A stretch of 64,000 bases of DNA from NCBI GenBank assembly GCA_019009955.1, contig CM032231.1, positions 112,711,501-112,775,500 of the forward strand, written 5' to 3'. A program made the position numbers and the translations under genes. The first letter of the stretch is position 1. Each line of letters opens with the position of its first letter. The DNA is from Riptortus pedestris (taxonomy: Eukaryota > Arthropoda > Insecta > Hemiptera > Alydidae). Positions 33,127 to 44,325 of the stretch are shown here, one piece after another. The notes beneath the pieces were generated by a model. The model saw only the letters and a list, made by a program, of their open reading frames with translations, ran no database searches and had not been told where the DNA came from.

Positions 33127-33689
33127 AAAAGTCCGTCACGCAGGGGCTGTGTAAACTAAGCAGATTTCCCACGTGAAGTTTTACAATAGAGAAATCTGCC
33201 TAATAACAACTGTAGTAGTAAGAAACCTCTAAACCTAAAACATTATTTAGGGCGTAATAACCAAGTAGTTTCTAGCCCCAAAAAACAGTTAACCTAACCT
33301 CTAAACCTATTCACGAGGGACGAATAGTTATGGAAATGGCCGCCAGAGCTCTCGGCGGAAAGTCCGAACATAGCCTACTGGTGACCACACGCAGAATACA
33401 AATGCAAATATCTCGGTTAATATTCAAGATAGAGAATAAATGTATATAACAATATTTATAGTAAATTTAATTTGCAATAAGATTGATTCTGTACAATTTT
33501 TCGATTCGACGTATAGTAACAGAGATATTTCGAATTTACGAAAATCCTCCCCACTAAACCCCCCCCCCCCCCGGCCCACAGGTCCGATTTCAGCCGTTAA
33601 CGGATTTGATCTTTCTTTTTACATAAAACGACTAAATATCGAGTTTGGTACCGATCAAACAAAAACTGCGACCGCTAGAGCGGTAACAG

Positions 33690-33770
<81 letters not shown>

Positions 33771-33876
33771 CACACACATATAGTTTTGAACGGACCTCAT
33801 TTTCGTCATCTAGGTAGGATCGATGGACATTTGAAGAAAAATTTCGAAAATTCCGTCATGAGTACAACCTCAATAG
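33127..33876 (+). mobile_element. Family H copy H19, near complete
   Basis: It starts AAAAGTCCGTCACGCAGGGG with the GCCGCCAGAGCTCTCGGCGG version of the 5' half, almost identical to H16. The core is (TA)n at about 33695-33770, and it ends abruptly in CTCAATAGCTGATTAC before the palindrome. Confidence 0.85.
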
Positions 33877-34475
33877 CTGATTACGATTAACGTTATCTTA
33901 CTTTTAACTTATGGCAACCGATTATTATAACCGTTAGATTATTATGCATGTTAGTGGATTATATCATGCAGAGGGCAACGGAATCTACTGCATACCTTCT
34001 AAAAATAGCTGTATCTTTACCGCTTACTTGAAAGACATTACTTTTTCTTGGGAACTGCGAACATGCGTAGACTATAAGTACAAATTTCTGAATATGAACT
34101 CTGTTTTTTTTTTCTGTGTAACATCCATGTTCTTCTAAAAACAAAAATACACTTACATAATCTACTCTTTTTGTTGCCTTGTGGAAAAAAATCGATAAAC
34201 ACTAGAGTTGTGCTCAATATAGATTTATTTACATAACTTCCCTTTTGGAAACATATTTAAAAGAAGAGCTTTGCATTGCGTAAGTGTTCAAGAATATCTT
34301 ACATAATTCTTTAGCCTATTTGTTGTTTCTTTAGCATTGAAGATTTGTTTTTCTTTAGTAGAATTTTTGTTCCTTCTAATAGGTATCTATTTCATTCTGT
34401 AGATGTCCTAGTTCACTGTATGGATTATTCTGTACCGCATTTAGCAAAGTTCCTAATTGAAATGAATCTTTCCTC
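33877..34475. other. Intergenic DNA, nothing recognised
   Basis: Overlapping short frames at 33944-34144 on both strands show no domain. Confidence 0.35.
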
Positions 34476-34477
34476 AA

Positions 34478-35045
34478 TTTTAGCAGATTTCCCGTAAGTG
34501 TTTATTATTATTTACGTCCACTCTATGCTCCTATGGCTAATCGGGTTGGGTTATCTACAGGTTACCACCCTTTTCTAGATAGATCTGTCTATCTATATAT
34601 ATTTCTATCGTTACGAAACTCGATATATAATCGTTTTATATAAAAAGAAAGATTAAGTTCGTTAATGGCTGAAATTACACCAGGGGAAGGGGGTTTAGAG
34701 GAGAGAATTTAGAAAATTCTTAATATCTTCGTTATTATGCGTTGGATCGAAATATTGTATAGAACCAATCTTATTGCAAATGTAATGTTCTATAAATGTT
34801 GTTATTTCTATTTTTTCACTATCTTGATTATTAACTCACATATTTGCAATTTTTTAGTTTTTTGGTCTTTAGTAAACCATTCCTACTCATCTTATATTAA
34901 CAATATGCTATGATGTTATGAAGCACTTTATTTGAAGCCTAAATACCAAATATTGTTCTCATTAGAATGTTACGTTTTGAGATAAATGAAAATACGTAAC
35001 GCACTTGGGAAATCTGCTTAGTTAACGCAGCCCCTGCGTGATGGA
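34478..35045 (-). mobile_element. Family H copy H20 with SINE insertion at its 3' end
   Basis: It starts TTTTAGCAGATTTCCC. After a family S SINE fragment (about 34500-34578) it resumes with CGTTACGAAACTCGATATAT and ends GCAGCCCCTGCGTGATGGAC. The core (TA) tract is almost lost. Confidence 0.75.
34500..34578 (-). mobile_element. Family S SINE fragment in copy H20
   Basis: TTTATTATTATTTACGTCCA, CTAATCGGGTTGGGTTATCT and ACCACCCTTTTCTAG match the family S tail region. Confidence 0.7.
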
Positions 35046-36262
35046 CTATTTGTTTATATTTCCCACTTTGTTTTAGTAATTTCTTTCCCAGGTAAAGAAT
35101 TTCATGTTCACACATTTATACTGGAACGTATATTTACTATTAACTGATATTTAGTTTCGTTTAGACAATTTTATCAATGCATTTTTTAATACTTAATTAT
35201 ATGCCTCCCATTTCTGATAGTATCCATTGAAATATACACTATCCTCCAAAAACCAACAAACCACATTTGTGTCTATGACAACAGATTTAAAAAAAATCAA
35301 GCATTGACGTAATTTTTCAATTTTTTGTCTCATATAGACATATTTTTCCTTGTATCAATTCTCCCATGCTTATACTGGCTAAAGCCTACCATAAATCAGC
35401 TTTTGCAGGAAACGGAGGGGAAGGCCCCCCCTTCAGCCAACAGTCTTCCATCAGTTCTGGCCGTGAATCCGTTTCTACTAATGAGTTTATTGGCATGAGT
35501 AAAATTATACATGTGATGCAATAATTGCTGGGTGGTCTCTAGCAGAAGGCAATGGGAAACCAGTGTAGTCCCTTAGGGCTCTCTTCTCCCTCTTGTTCGT
35601 CCCTATATTCCTGCAAATACAGAATAAAAATATATAAAAATTTCTTCAAAAACCAAAAGAATGTAAAATAAAAAGTACTCACTCCTTCATACATGATTGT
35701 GAATGATTTTTATTTCTAGTTTTCTATGGCTTGTACCACACTCCCTTCCAATAATAAATACTGGTAGTTCTTCAAAACCTTTTTACTTTTATCAGCGCTC
35801 TGCATGCCCTTTTAACGCAACCTTATGAGAAACTAAACTGGAAACCAACAGAAATCCTATCTAACCCAAAACTGAATTGTTCACTTCAATTACGCAGTGG
35901 CTGCGTAAATTAAGCAAATTTCCTAGCAGTTAGGAAGGCAGGCGATGATATCACTGTAACAGTTCAGACGGCAATTTGTATTTCTCTCTTTGTAAGTACC
36001 TTATGTAAACAAGAATTAAAACTTAACCTGTAACTGCAAGGTTTAGTCATATAAATAACAATACATGTAACTCCAATATATTCGTATTACAGAGAATAGA
36101 ATGGAACAATAATTATTATACATGATTCTATTAACAGGATTGTTATATATCATTTTTAATCCAACAATAATGAAGATACTTGGAATGGTTCGTTTTACCC
36201 GAGTTCTTCACTTTCACTCCTCCTGTTGTCCTAATTCATCCATGAACGAATTCGATCTTTAC

Positions 36263-36265
<3 letters not shown>
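35046..36265. other. Intergenic DNA, possible old retroelement scrap
   Basis: The phrase AGCAGAAGGCAATGGGAAAC (about 35538) resembles a motif common in retroposons, but no frame supports it. Near 35885, ACGCAGTGGCTGCGTAAATT is an isolated family H 5' end. No gene is seen. Confidence 0.35.

Positions 36266-36267
<2 letters not shown>

Positions 36268-36316
<49 letters not shown>
36268..36316. repeat. (TA)n microsatellite
   Basis: About 48 bases of TA immediately before the inverted Penelope-like pair at 36319. The sequence before it (CATGAACGAATTCGATCTTT) is an H-like core flank. Confidence 0.95.
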
Positions 36317-36318
<2 letters not shown>

Positions 36319-36319
<1 letters not shown>

Positions 36320-36534
36320 GGAAACAGGTCTTAATAACAAGAAGTCTTCCCACCAATTTCTTTATTAAAGCACAAGGCCTTTCGGCACTAATGTGCCATC
36401 ATCAGGTGCTCTGCTGTATAATAGATGCTAGCGCTATGGCTTTGGGGCCACTACTCCCCCTATACAGTCGAGCACCTGATGCCTTTAATAAAGAAATTGG
36501 TGGGAAGACTTCTAGTTATTAAGACCTGTTTCCC
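36319..36534. repeat. Head-to-head pair of Penelope-like ends
   Basis: Arm 1 (36319-36420) and arm 2 (36461-36534) are inverted copies: GGGAAACAGGTCTTAATAAC, then AGAAGTCTTCCCACCAATTT and CTTTATTAAAG. Arm 2 lacks about 29 bases present in arm 1. On the minus strand arm 1 reads CTGATGA, T, GGCAC, loop ATTA, GTGCC, GAAA, a perfect five-pair stem between hammerhead-like core boxes. The tail AATAAAGAAATTGGTG looks like a retroelement 3' end. Assignment to Penelope-like elements is by layout, not by any coding sequence. Confidence 0.55.
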
Positions 36535-36551
36535 AGATCTGCACTCCCAAA

Positions 36552-36905
36552 CAGTGGCTCGACAGTGGCGGCTCGTAACTAAAATTAGTGGGGGTGCTGC
36601 TCCAGAAAATGTTTACCCTTAGCACGCCAGGGTCGGCACTGCGGGAACGACAGTGCTCTCTCTCCCTTGTGGAGTTAAACACCTCGCCGCTTGAACTGTG
36701 AAGCGTACAGTTCTATACAAAGATTTTTGTATCTTTTTTCATAAACTGGGGGATGGTTACTGCATTAAACTTAAAGATTATAAATTATATAAGTATAAAG
36801 AAAGAATTACAGAAAAAAGGCTCATTATATTAAATGTTATAGATAATATCAAGTAGAAATTGGGGGTGCTGCAGTTTCACAGTGCCTATACGCGAGTCGC
36901 CACTG
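36552..36905. mobile_element. hAT-superfamily MITE, 354 bases, 8-base TSD
   Basis: CTCCCAAA flanks the element at 36544-36551 and 36906-36913. The right end CGAGTCGCCACTG is the complement of CAGTGGCGACTCG. At the left, CAGTGGCTCGA starts the element and is followed by CAGTGGCGGCTCG, so the left terminal repeat is partly duplicated. Both subterminal regions carry GGGGGTGCTGC. TIRs opening CAGTGGCG with 8-base duplications are typical of hAT. No transposase is encoded. Confidence 0.9.
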
Positions 36906-36913
36906 CTCCCAAA

Positions 36914-39654
36914 TCCAGCAACATTATATCTACGAACTGACAAACTGAAAACTGGTCTGGGGAAGACTGCTAAAAATGTTGGAATGTAGGGGTTTCAAAA
37001 TAACGGCGAAGTGAATATAATTAGTATGTATGCAGTTTGTGTAAAAATAATCCACAAATTAAGAACGAACCTTCACACAGTTTTGTCTCCAAGCAAGAAC
37101 CGACTATTTCTAATTCTTACCAGCACCTAGATGAGAGAACCTTTTTTAGGTTCTCACTTGTGGGATGTGAGTTGGACTATCGATAGCTAGCATAGACCTT
37201 GACCAAAGAGGATCATAGCTGTGTAAGTTTCGACGACCTCGGCTGGAACCTCGCTGGACTGACCTACTGCTGATAGATGAAGGACGGTCTCCCGTGTGTC
37301 TCTCTAATTGTAGATGCCTGGCGCTGCCTCTTAACGGCGCAACCTTTTCTTACACAATCTGTCCCACATTGAGAAAAACCACACTAAATCTTATAAGACT
37401 ATTTCAATCATTTTCTCACGATGCACTATGGTCTAGGCGGCAAATTAGTCCAGCTAATAGGGCATAATTATAAACGAGCCAGCTTGGAACATATTTCAGA
37501 GTTGGGCTATTAATATTGGGGTAACTATTATGTCATAGCTGTTATCCCTTATTAAATAGACAGGAATACTTTTCGGTCAATTCCATGTCTTCCGTCATTC
37601 TTCTAACCGTACCTAAGGATGTTATAATTCTTGAAGACTGTTTATTGTAAGATATGCACTCCTCAATTCTAGTTAGGTCTCAACACATTTCTTCTACAGG
37701 TCATCGACCCCGTACAGAATGAATTGTACCATTCAACATTCTTTCTGCACTCTGCAAACTCCTAATTTTTATATATGCCCTAAACACAGAAGGTCGACAT
37801 TTCAGATACCTAGGAAAACATTTTATTTGTTATTCGATTTTGTAAGTCTGTAGTTGGGTTTGTCACCCTTATATGAACTGTTTTATTGTCTCCAAATAAT
37901 ACTTATAAGTGTTACGAAATGAATATTATAATGAACGATTGTTATATTTATATCTCTTTGTAATGGTAAGATATGGGTTAGGTGTATAGGGATGTTATTT
38001 TAGTGTTCAGAAGGTTTTACCCTATAATTGAGAAATTCTTGACTCCAAATAATAAAGATTATTGTATTTTGATTAATATTAAATGAAAAAAATAATAACA
38101 CAACTTCAAAATTATGAACACAGAAACATATAAAAGAATTACGGTCGTCAAGGTTGGAGAGTAAAGTGAGAGGTTACTGAGAGGCTTCCTTGCTGGTCGA
38201 GTTGGAGCAAAAAACAAAAGCTTGAAAGGATGCTTTCTTGCTGGCCAGTATCTCTGTAAAATAAAATGGTTTTTACTCACGATACCGACTCTTGTTTTTA
38301 AACTTATTTTGGTTGATCCTGCTTCTTTTCAGTTTTGCTGGCTTGATGAACCGGTGGTGCTCGGCTGTTGTAGTTTGCAGAAATAATCAGTTAAAACAAC
38401 AAACACGTGGCTTCCACTGCACTCCTCTAGCAATTGACTGTCTAAACTTTGTTTTATAAGCGTTAGGTTAAGTGGTAACCAGGGGCAACGCGACACAGCT
38501 GCTACAGGTGAAAACATATGTTTTGTAAATTCGTAAGATATGCTTTTGTTTGGCAGTCAGTTGAAGAATAAAGAGACACACTCTGATAAAACATGCTAAA
38601 TTGTTTTATGCTTAAGAATAATAAGAGTCCCCTTTTAGACTGTTAATACTTTCCTTTTTGTGTCTGTTAACCACCTTAGCCATCCTAGAGAGAGTGCGTT
38701 TTAAAACCTCCTGAGGTGTAATAAAAATGTCAGTGCCCCGTTTTCCGTATAGTTAAATCATTCCCAACTTACGCAACCTATAAGTGCGATCTCCCAAAAC
38801 GTCTAGATCTCCTGACGTCTCGTGTATTTTTTCTTTAGTTCTTGGGAGTCCATGAACATTCCAAAACATTCGGAAAACTCATAACGGGGACCAAGAGGAA
38901 ACTTGTCCGTTAATGAACCGATTCAGAAGAAAAATACCGGGCTATTTTCTTGTACGAGAGATCTGAGTGGATTGTAAGGTACACTGATATTCAAAATCAA
39001 TGATTTTTCATTATTGCGAATTACGTGCATCTCCTAACTGTATAACACTAGAAACGAGCACGTTTAAAGTTAACTGTTGAAGCTCCATTTACGATGGGAG
39101 GTCAAGTTACTTAACATGGACTATTCGAGGTAACTACATGAAGCTTTGCAAATACCGTGCCTCAAGACAGGAATCATAATTGGCTTCTGAATCATAATAG
39201 TAACCATATAAAAGAATATTTTTCACGCATCAAGTATAGCAACGTCAATGGCCTTCAAAGATTACCAGCGCTGAAAAGAATATTGTTCAGGAATTTTCGT
39301 GCTGTGAAAAATACACAATCTTTTTCACACGTAAAAAAATAACGTGATTTTTCAATTGTTCAGACATTTGAGTTGTGCATGCAGAATATGTTTTCTTTAC
39401 CTTTATACGATTAGATGGAACAACAATTTTTAGAATAGCTCCATTGAGGTCAATATTAATTTAATGTTGTTCAAATATGAATAGGCATTGTAGAAAGTTT
39501 TTTAATTAATGAGCTGATTACACAAATCCTCTTATGTTAAGCATATAACTAATGTGCTTAAGAAAAAGTCAACTAGAGGTTTGGAACGAACACTTGCACT
39601 ACGGCGATGATAGAACGTTCATCAGAATACATAATGCCGCTAGAAGATACGCCG
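36914..39654. other. Long non-repeat stretch, no gene recognised
   Basis: Apart from a hairpin GAGAACC-TTTTTTA-GGTTCTC at 37136-37156, I see no repeats. Minus frames at 38059-38280 and 38329-38517 and the plus frame at 39157-39342 lack domains. An AATAAAG near 38050 could be a poly(A) signal, but no exon was identified before it. This is the largest stretch outside the gene that looks like single-copy DNA. Confidence 0.35.
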
Positions 39655-39744
39655 TTTTAGCAGATTTCCCTTCGAAATTTTTCTTCAAGTGTCTATCGAT
39701 CCTATCCAGGAGATGACGAAAACGAGGTCCATTCAAACCGTGTG

Positions 39745-39810
<66 letters not shown>

Positions 39811-40200
39811 TGTTTTTGTTTGATCGTTACCCAGAGGAGGGGGGGGGTGGTTAGAGTGTGAGAATTTCAAAAATTCTGAACATCTCCGTTGTAATGCGTC
39901 GGATTCAAACATGGTGTTAAATCAATCTTATTGCAAATGTAATGTTCTATAAATCTATGTATGTTTTTTCATTATCATTAATATTAACAGAGATATTTGC
40001 ATATTTTAGTTTTCGACCTCCACTCCTACTCATGTAATTTTAACAATAAGGTGTTGTATTATGAATCACTTTATTTGAAGCTTAAATACCAAATATGGTT
40101 CTCATTTAACTTTTACGTTTTGAGATAAATGCCAATACGTGACGGACGTGGAAATCTGCTTAGTTAAAGCAGCCCCAACGTGGCTTCATTTTTGTTTCAT
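39655..40200 (-). mobile_element. Family H copy H21
   Basis: It starts TTTTAGCAGATTTCCCTTCG and the core is (TA)n at 39750-39806. It ends GAAATCTGCTTAGTTAAAGC, then AGCCCCAACGTGG. The common 5' version is used. Confidence 0.8.
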
Positions 40201-40660
40201 CAGATAAAAAACGAGTCGTTTCTCAAGGACAATAAATTGAGCTACTTTGTGAAATTGTGATATAGTCACACAAATCACAATGTCCTAGTGACTAATCTTG
40301 CGTGGTACGAATTATTTCAATTTTACTATTTTTAAATGATCAACAGTGAGAATTACCTTCAAGAAATGAAAACACGTGCAGTACTTTTCAAACGTGAGAA
40401 TTTCAATGAGGAAAGATGCCATTCTCCGTAATGAAAATCAATCATAAAAAGTCTGACAGAGGTGCACGGGAATGTGCTATTGTAACTACGTCTTTGGATT
40501 TCCCGCACAATGTGACCGGTCTGCAATAATGACTCTGCAATTCGTTTGGGAAGGGAAATCACCTGGAATGTTCCAGGCAATGGGGGGCTGTTCAAGGCTG
40601 CAGATCCAACAGGCATTGAATTAATTCTTTATGATAATTGCTGTTTGGATCTTTTAGCGG
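40201..40660. other. Short intergenic stretch, nothing recognised
   Basis: Overlapping frames on both strands (40359-40755) give no recognised protein. Confidence 0.35.
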
Positions 40661-40662
40661 GT

Positions 40663-41235
40663 TTGCCTTACGGGAAATCAGCTATTGTGATTGTACTCAA
40701 GACGCGATTTTCGAATTTGTTTGTCAAATGTTCATCGATCCTTCCTAGTAGATGACGAAAATGAGGTCCGTTCAAAATGATGAATATATTTGTCTCTTAT
40801 CGCTCTAGCGGTCGCTATTTTTGTTTTATCATTACCAAACTCGATATATAAGCGTTTCATGCAAATCTAAAGTTTAAGTTAGTTAATGACTGAAATCGGA
40901 CCAGTGGGGGTGGAGTTTAGAGGGGGGGCGGATCGAAAACTTGTATAAGTCCAACCTTATTTCAATTTAAATTTACTGTATGTATTGTTATAATCATTTA
41001 TTCTTTATCAATCTATATCTATCTTCTCTATTAACTGAGATATTTGATTTTTTTAGTTTTCAGCCTTCAGTAAATCCCCACTCTTACTCATTTCACATAA
41101 AGAAACACTTTTTTGAAGCTCAAATACGAAATATATTTTTATGAAATGGTGAATATAGGATGAGATGAGATTAGTAGTGTGTCATACTAGCAAGAGGGAA
41201 ATTTGCTTAGTTTCCACAACCTCTGTGTGTTGGAC
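40663..41235 (-). mobile_element. Family H copy H22
   Basis: It carries GGGAAATCAGCTATTGTGAT, AAAATGAGGTCCGTTCAAAA, CGCTCTAGCGGTCGC and AATTTGCTTAGTTTCCAC. The end has mutated to CTCTGTGTGTTGGAC. The 5' half is the GATGAGATGAGATTAG version. Confidence 0.8.
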
Positions 41236-41454
41236 TTTGTTCATTTATTAAGTCCACGCATGCTACTATTAGAGATGGGCTACCATAGTGTTGTAACACT
41301 ATTCCACTAAGCACATCTATTGCAGTGTAGGAACGTTTCAGTGAGACTTAGTAATAAAAATGATGTAGACACTACAAGACTTCCTTTTTAATTAAACTTC
41401 TTATTCTGGGTCCAATATTATTTATATATTCTTCATATTTTATGGCAAGGATCT

Positions 41455-41535
41455 CCAATAAAAACAATTGTCGTTGCAAACTTTATTGAAACTGCCCTAC
41501 ATGTTTCGTGGTGTACTTGCCACCTCTTCAGGGGC
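41455..41535 (-). mobile_element. Single Penelope-like end with hairpin
   Basis: On the minus strand: CTGAAGA, one extra G, GTGG, loop, CCAC, GAAAC (41531 to 41503), then a tail ending AATAAAGTTTGCAACGAC. The layout matches that at 36319, with different stem bases. Confidence 0.45.
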
Positions 41536-41879
41536 TATTCCTTTTCAAAAAAAAAATAATAACGTTAATTAATGTGTTAAATTAATGTTATTAATTTTTC
41601 TATTTTTTTCATAAAAAATGAAGGATATATTTTTAATTAAATAAAATAAACAATTTTTTTTTCACTTTTAGACGTATTTCATTTGAAAGAAATAATAATA
41701 AAAAAAATGAGTGTGTATGCATGTTTGTATGTGTGATAAAGAAAGTGAGAGCATATGATTGTAAATATTTTAGGAGTTAGAAATCTTCATTTTATTTACA
41801 TACTAATTTATATTTATTTGATTTTAGTTTAGTTTTTATCCATTGAAATTATATAATTGTTTACGTAATTTTATTAGTC

Positions 41880-42262
41880 TTTACAGTTTTTGTTTTTGAA
41901 CTTAATGTTTTGTTTTTGTTTATTTATTTTATTTGTTATTTTGTGTTTATTGTTGTTTTGTTATTTGATTGCGTTCTATTATTTAGTTGAGTTTTATTTA
42001 GTTGTGTTTTGTTATATTGTTGCGTTCTGTTATTTAGTTGAGTTTTATTTAGTTGCGTTCCGTTATTTAGTTGTGTTTTGTTATATTGTTGCGTTCTGTT
42101 ATTTAGTAGAGTTTTGTTATTTGTTTGCGTTCTTATTTTGTATTATTTAATCTTTTCTTGTTTCTATTTTCATTTTGTATTTTTTTTATATAAATTGTTT
42201 TTGTTGTTTTTTTTATGAGCAATATCGACTCGCTGCGAACGCTCCAAAATAAATAAATAAAA
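41880..42262 (+). mobile_element. Retroposon family C copy with VNTR body (C1)
   Basis: The body is an array of related short units such as GTTGCGTTCTGTTATTTAGT and GAGTTTTATTTAGTTG (about 41960-42130). It ends in GAGCAATATCGACTCGCTGC, GAACGCTCC and an (AAAT)n/A-rich tail. The final block can fold (GAGC...GCTC). The 86-codon frame across the array is a by-product of the repeats. Confidence 0.6.
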
Positions 42263-42697
42263 AAAAATACTCAATATCTGTACACCAAAGCACCAGGTCA
42301 ACTGTCTTAAATATGAAGTTCAGCGTCCTGAGCCTAGTCATTTTTGAAACTAATAATGTCGTTGAGATCTGAAAACTAAAGATTTTGGCAATTACAATAC
42401 ATCTTTTGAGTCATATTAGGAAGTAAAAACTAAACATTACAATTAATGGTGTTCATTTTACTTTTTAATGAACTGCTGAGAAAGGTATATACTGAACTCG
42501 GAAAATATAAAGCTACTGTGCCCGATAATGGGAAATTAAATAAAATTTATTATAGTGTTATAAGGGCTTGGATCATGCCACATTTCTTATCAAGGAAGCG
42601 GTAATCCACTATGTTATCAGGCGCATTATTTCTTTAATTACCTAAAGTGCTAAGGTATGTTATAAAGCTTAGTCTACATACTTTATTATAACTTTAA
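42263..42697. other. Intergenic DNA, nothing recognised
   Basis: AT-rich sequence between retroposon C1 and the SINE copy at 42698; no domains. Confidence 0.35.
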
Positions 42698-42848
42698 GAC
42701 ATGGGTTCTATTCCAGAGCAATGGGAATTTCTTTAGTGAAGGACTGACCAAATTAAACCTTTTTACAGCAATGATAAAAACGGTTGTTAACCTGTAGATA
42801 ACCAGTCTCAATTAGTCTTAGCCGGATAAAGTGTGGGAACGTATATAA
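42698..42848 (+). mobile_element. Family S SINE copy, first of a direct pair
   Basis: It carries GACATGGGTTCTATTCCAGA (a worn B-box), GTTAACCTGTAGATAACC and GATAAAGTGTGGGAACGTAT. A sister copy with the same unusual tail lies at 43636-43792. Confidence 0.7.
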
Positions 42849-42894
42849 AAAAGTTTTCTCCATACTACGATGTAATCACCTGTTTTACACACCT

Positions 42895-43410
42895 AATTTG
42901 CGGTCCGAAAGCTACACTTCGCCGCCCTAGGGCCGAAAATGAATATTTTGCCCTAGGGCCGCAAAATCAGCTGTTTATTATTTTAATTCATTCATTTCAT
43001 TATATACATTATATTAGTTTGTTTTGCTCGTATTATTGTTTAGTTATTTAGTAATTACGGCTAATAATATATCAGAATCTATAAATAGAAGAGCAAAAGA
43101 AATCATGGCAGATTTGTTACCAGCAAAATCAAAAGATAGGTATGACGAAGATTATACAAAGTTTTTGAACTGGTTAACCACAAGATAACCTTCTAACAAA
43201 GAGGCACACTTAACCAAAAGAAAATCTTGTTTTTGATTAATGTTATATCGTATTAATATTTATTGTAGTATGGTATAGCGTTCGTGCCTCGGGCCGAAGT
43301 GCTTTTGCCGGCCCTCGAACTTTTCATGGCCTCGACTACGTCTCGGTCAAAAAATATCTCGGGCCGGCAAACGCCCACTTTCGGCCCTTGGTACGAAATA
43401 TACTATTAAG
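42895..43410. mobile_element. Candidate Crypton-like element with GGCC-rich ends
   Basis: The left part carries CCCTAGGGCCG twice. The right part carries TTGCCGGCCC (43305-43314) and its complement GGGCCGGCAA (43361-43370). Between them lies a short reading frame resembling the N-terminal region of tyrosine-recombinase proteins. The element separates two copies of the same SINE tail. Boundaries are approximate and the class is tentative. Confidence 0.35.
43105..43188 (+). pseudogene. Tyrosine-recombinase-like N-terminal fragment
   Basis: The fragment begins MADLLPAKSKDRYDEDYTKF and continues LNWLTTR before a TAA. The pattern LLPxKSKxRYxxxYxxFxxW is common in the core-binding region of Crypton-type tyrosine recombinases in animals. 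Only about 27 residues remain, with no catalytic domain. The frame also extends upstream without an ATG. Confidence 0.4.
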
Positions 43411-43427
43411 CTAACAGTCTGAACTAT

Positions 43428-43635
43428 CACACAGGTGATGTATAAACTAAACAGTAATCCCACATAATGTGATGATATACTTGGACGCCATGTCACATTA
43501 TATTCTATATTTCACCCTTAGGAGAAAAAAATTAGAAGAGATTTAGATGACAAGTAAGATTCCTTTGTCATCTTCAAAGGATGGCCTTTCTGGACCGGCG
43601 AACTTCGAAGAAAGTTTTAGATATTTAGACGTGGG
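43428..43635. repeat. Repeat family E, copy 1
   Basis: CAGTAATCCCACATAATG, CATTATATTCTATATTTC, AGTAAGATTCCTTTGT and GAAGAAAGTTTTAGA occur here and again, in the same order and orientation, at 45806-46010. Class unknown. Confidence 0.75.
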
Positions 43636-43792
43636 TACTATTTCAGAGCAATGGGAATTTCTCTAGTGAAGGATTTACCAAATAAAGTATTTTTTTTACA
43701 GCCATGATAAAAACGGTTGTTAACCTGTAGATAACCTGTCCCAATTAGTCTTAGCCAGATAAAGTGTGGGAACGTATATAAAAACGTTTAAG
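43636..43792 (+). mobile_element. Family S SINE copy, second of a direct pair
   Basis: CAGAGCAATGGGAATTTCTC, GTTAACCTGTAGATAACCTG and GATAAAGTGTGGGAACGTAT match the copy at 42698. Confidence 0.7.
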
Positions 43793-44124
43793 CTAACAGT
43801 CTACCGATTGTTTTACGCCACTTGTAAGATAAAACATGATATATATGCGTAAGAAGAAATATTTTGCCCAATTCATCCCGATTATTTCACTTTCAAATTT
43901 CATGATGTAGTGCTCAGGAGAAACTTATAGTCGTAGATGTGAATGGAGAGTTATAAATACCTCCTTGGACTCCTGGAATCGATCAATGGAATGTTCAAGG
44001 GCATAGAAAATAAAGAAGAGGTCTATTAAACACGTGTGTCCTCCTTTTTGAGTTAGCTAGGTAAAAAGAGAGGGAGAGAGAGAAAAAGAAAACAGAGAGA
44101 GTCAATTGAGATTCTTCAGAGGTA
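43793..44124. other. Intergenic DNA
   Basis: Contains a purine run, AGAGAGGGAGAGAGAGAAAA (about 44069); otherwise nothing recognised. Confidence 0.35.
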
Positions 44125-44322
44125 GCGTGTGATGGATTACATCCCCGTCTTGGGAATGAGATTACAATAATTATGCCTCGTTTTTTGAACTCTCGATAAA
44201 GGCGAGTTCGATTCCCGCCTGGACAATAAGAATTTATTCAGTGCCGAACTCAAAAAATAAAATCCTAGAAAAGAGTGATTATCTGTAGATAAGCCACTCG
44301 AATTAGCTTTTGTAGCAAAAAG
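44125..44322 (+). mobile_element. Family S tRNA-SINE with intact B-box
   Basis: An A-box-like TAGCGTGTGATGG at the head is followed by GAGTTCGATTCCC (44204-44216), a very good B-box inside a T-arm-like stem (GGCG...CGCC). The family tail then follows (AATCCTAGAAAAGAGTG, ATCTGTAGATAAGCC). A family H copy starts at its 3' end. Confidence 0.75.
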
Positions 44323-44325
44323 TCC

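Noticed and set aside
33440..33817. 125-codon frame
   Set aside because: It reads through family H copy H19 and its TA core; similar frames at 28941 and 53476 are the same artefact.
41890..42150. Hydrophobic 86-codon frame resembling a membrane protein
   Set aside because: It arises from T-rich tandem units of retroposon C1; the antisense frames at 45621 and 58134 have the same origin.
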